From positions 1 through 6,475 of the forward strand of contig JAFOZN010000180.1 of assembly GCA_017391185.1 (NCBI GenBank): 6,475 bases of DNA. Reading direction: 5' to 3'. Under the pieces are notes generated by a model, which saw only the letters and a program-made list of their open reading frames with translations, was not told the origin of the DNA and did no database searches. This document shows positions 5,342 to 6,475 of the stretch, in pieces. The stretch's first letter is position 1, and every line of letters starts with the position of its first letter. Source of the DNA: Alistipes sp. (GTDB lineage Bacteria > Bacteroidota > Bacteroidia > Bacteroidales > Rikenellaceae). Made by a program: the position numbers and the translations under genes.

Positions 5342-6475
5342 ATGAAATATTATATTATTGCTGGTGAGCCTTCGGGCGATTTGCATGGCTCAAATCTGAT
5401 GAAGGGAATCCTCAAGAGCGACCCCAAGGCGGAGTTTCGCTTTTGTGGAGGAGATATGATGTCGGCGGTGGGTGGAAAGGAGAATCTTAGAAAGCACTAT
5501 CGCGAGATGTCGTTCTTTGGCTTTGTGCAGGTGGCGATGAATCTCGGCACGATTTTGCGCCAGATGGATGAGTGTCAGCAAGATATCTTGACCTTCAAGC
5601 CCGATGTAGTGATCCTGATTGACTACCCTGGATTCAACCTTAAAATTGCAAAGTTCTGTAAGCAACAATCCATCCCCGTACACTACTACATCGCACCAAA
5701 GGTGTGGGCGTGGAAGGAGAGACGTGTAAAGCAGCTCAAGGCATGGGTGGATCGTCTCTATATCATCTTTCCTTTCGAGAAGGAGTATTTCCGAGGCAAG
5801 GGCATAGAAGCTCACTTCGAGGGTAATCCTTTGATGGATGCCATCACTCAGCGTTGCGCCGCTGCCCCCTCGGAGGCAGAGTTTAGGGCGGAGCATGGTT
5901 TGGACGAGAGACCTATCGTAGCACTTTTGGCAGGTAGCCGTGTGAGCGAGATTAAGGCTAATCTCAACTTCATGGCGCGTCTTGCGGGACGTGTGCCCGA
6001 TAGGCAGTTTGTCGTGGCGGGCGTATCGTGGATCGACAGAGAGTGGTATGAGCGATATACCGAGCATATGCCTATCAAGTTTGTCTGCGACAAGACTTAT
6101 GAGTTGTTGCAGATCTCTGAGGCGGCGGTGGTGACATCGGGCACAGCAACTCTGGAGACTGCCTTGATCGGTATCCCTGAGGTGGTGGTTTATGGTATTC
6201 CTTGGCTATACGAGAAGGTGAAACCATATCTGTTGAAGATTCCGTTTGTTTCGCTGGTGAATCTGAATATGGGACGTGAGGTTGTGCGCGAGATGGTGGT
6301 CTATAACCCTTCGGTGGATGATGCCGAGTTGGAGCTTCGCTCGATACTCAAGGGAGGCATGAAGCGCGAAAAGATGTTGCGTGATTTCGAGGAGTTGCGC
6401 TCAATTATCGGCGGCGCAGGTGCGAGCGAGAGATTTGCCCAAGATATTGTCAAGACAATTCAAAATTCAAAATTC
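5342..6475 (+). CDS. lpxB: lipid-A-disaccharide synthase LpxB, 3' end outside window
   Basis: GT19-family glycosyltransferase that joins UDP-2,3-diacylglucosamine to lipid X (2,3-diacylglucosamine 1-phosphate), giving the beta-1,6 disaccharide of lipid A at the inner face of the cytoplasmic membrane. The frame runs 378 codons from the ATG at 5342 to the right edge without a stop. Motifs in order: AGEPSGDLHG (7-16), FFGFVQV (58-64), VVILIDYPGFN (89-99) with Asp94 matching the essential Asp98 of E. coli, IAPKVWAWKERR (117-128), FPFEKEYF (143-150), EGNPLMDA (160-167), LLAGSRVSEI (195-204), TSGTATLE (265-272) and VSLVNLNMGREVV (303-315). With the family at about 370-390 residues, all functional parts are present and the stop should lie just past the edge. 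The last six visible codons run into a seven-base tandem repeat. It follows trmD by 25 bases, so shared transcription is likely. Its presence indicates an LPS-bearing outer membrane. Confidence 0.97.
   Translation, partial: MKYYIIAGEPSGDLHGSNLMKGILKSDPKAEFRFCGGDMMSAVGGKENLRKHYREMSFFGFVQVAMNLGTILRQMDECQQDILTFKPDVVILIDYPGFNLKIAKFCKQQSIPVHYYIAPKVWAWKERRVKQLKAWVDRLYIIFPFEKEYFRGKGIEAHFEGNPLMDAITQRCAAAPSEAEFRAEHGLDERPIVALLAGSRVSEIKANLNFMARLAGRVPDRQFVVAGVSWIDREWYERYTEHMPIKFVCDKTYELLQISEAAVVTSGTATLETALIGIPEVVVYGIPWLYEKVKPYLLKIPFVSLVNLNMGREVVREMVVYNPSVDDAELELRSILKGGMKREKMLRDFEELRSIIGGAGASERFAQDIVKTIQNSKF
6457..6475. repeat. AAAATTC heptanucleotide tandem repeat at the window edge
   Basis: AATTC (6457-6461) is followed by two perfect AAAATTC units (6462-6468 and 6469-6475), and the array is cut by the window edge, so the full copy number is unknown. 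It lies within the open lpxB frame and is much more AT-rich than the coding sequence before it. On the + strand the unit has no stop codon in any frame, so it can be translated through, giving Gln, Asn, Ser, Lys and Phe here. This suggests the C-terminal tail of LpxB overlaps the start of a low-complexity intergenic repeat. Confidence 0.6.

Noticed and set aside
5390..6067. Long minus-strand open frame (225 codons)
   Set aside because: It lies wholly opposite lpxB, whose conserved motifs cover the same bases; the reverse product shows no family motif I recognise.
1..6475. Defence system, mobile element, CRISPR array, tRNA or other RNA gene
   Set aside because: Coding sequence fills almost the whole window with core or envelope genes; no transposase, integrase, inverted-repeat ends, spaced repeats or cloverleaf-like stretch was seen.

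Overview
The window looks like ordinary chromosomal sequence from a Gram-negative member of the Bacteroidota, probably the order Bacteroidales. Lipid A synthesis (LpxB), signal-peptide-bearing envelope proteins, A-rich leaders without clear Shine-Dalgarno motifs, and the sequence flavour of the RlmD, TrmD and LpxB homologues support this. A Rikenellaceae/Alistipes-like or Prevotella-like source is possible, but I cannot fix the genus by eye.

Seven genes, all on the + strand, fill almost the whole window. From left to right they are: (1) the 3' part of an RlmD-type 23S rRNA uracil-C5 methyltransferase, which enters from outside the window; (2) an exported SIMPL-domain (DUF541/YggE-like) protein; (3) a glyoxalase II-like metallo-beta-lactamase-fold hydrolase; (4) an exported retropepsin-like aspartic protease with two DTG-containing lobes; (5) an FkbM-family SAM methyltransferase; (6) trmD, the tRNA m1G37 methyltransferase; and (7) lpxB, lipid-A-disaccharide synthase, which is still open at the right edge.

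The gaps are 12, 24, 13, 5, 73 and 25 bases. Genes 1-5 therefore look like one transcription unit. The 73-base AT-rich gap before trmD is the only plausible place for an internal promoter, and trmD-lpxB could form a second unit. The genes do not make one pathway. Two modify RNA at the ribosome (RlmD, TrmD), one makes the lipid A disaccharide, two act in the periplasm or envelope (SIMPL, protease), and two are enzymes of unknown substrate (MBL hydrolase, FkbM methyltransferase).

I see no RNA gene, insertion sequence, CRISPR array, phage gene or defence system. The points most worth a second look are the bilobal retropepsin-like protein, its tight coupling to an FkbM methyltransferase, and a seven-base tandem repeat that forms the visible 3' end of lpxB.
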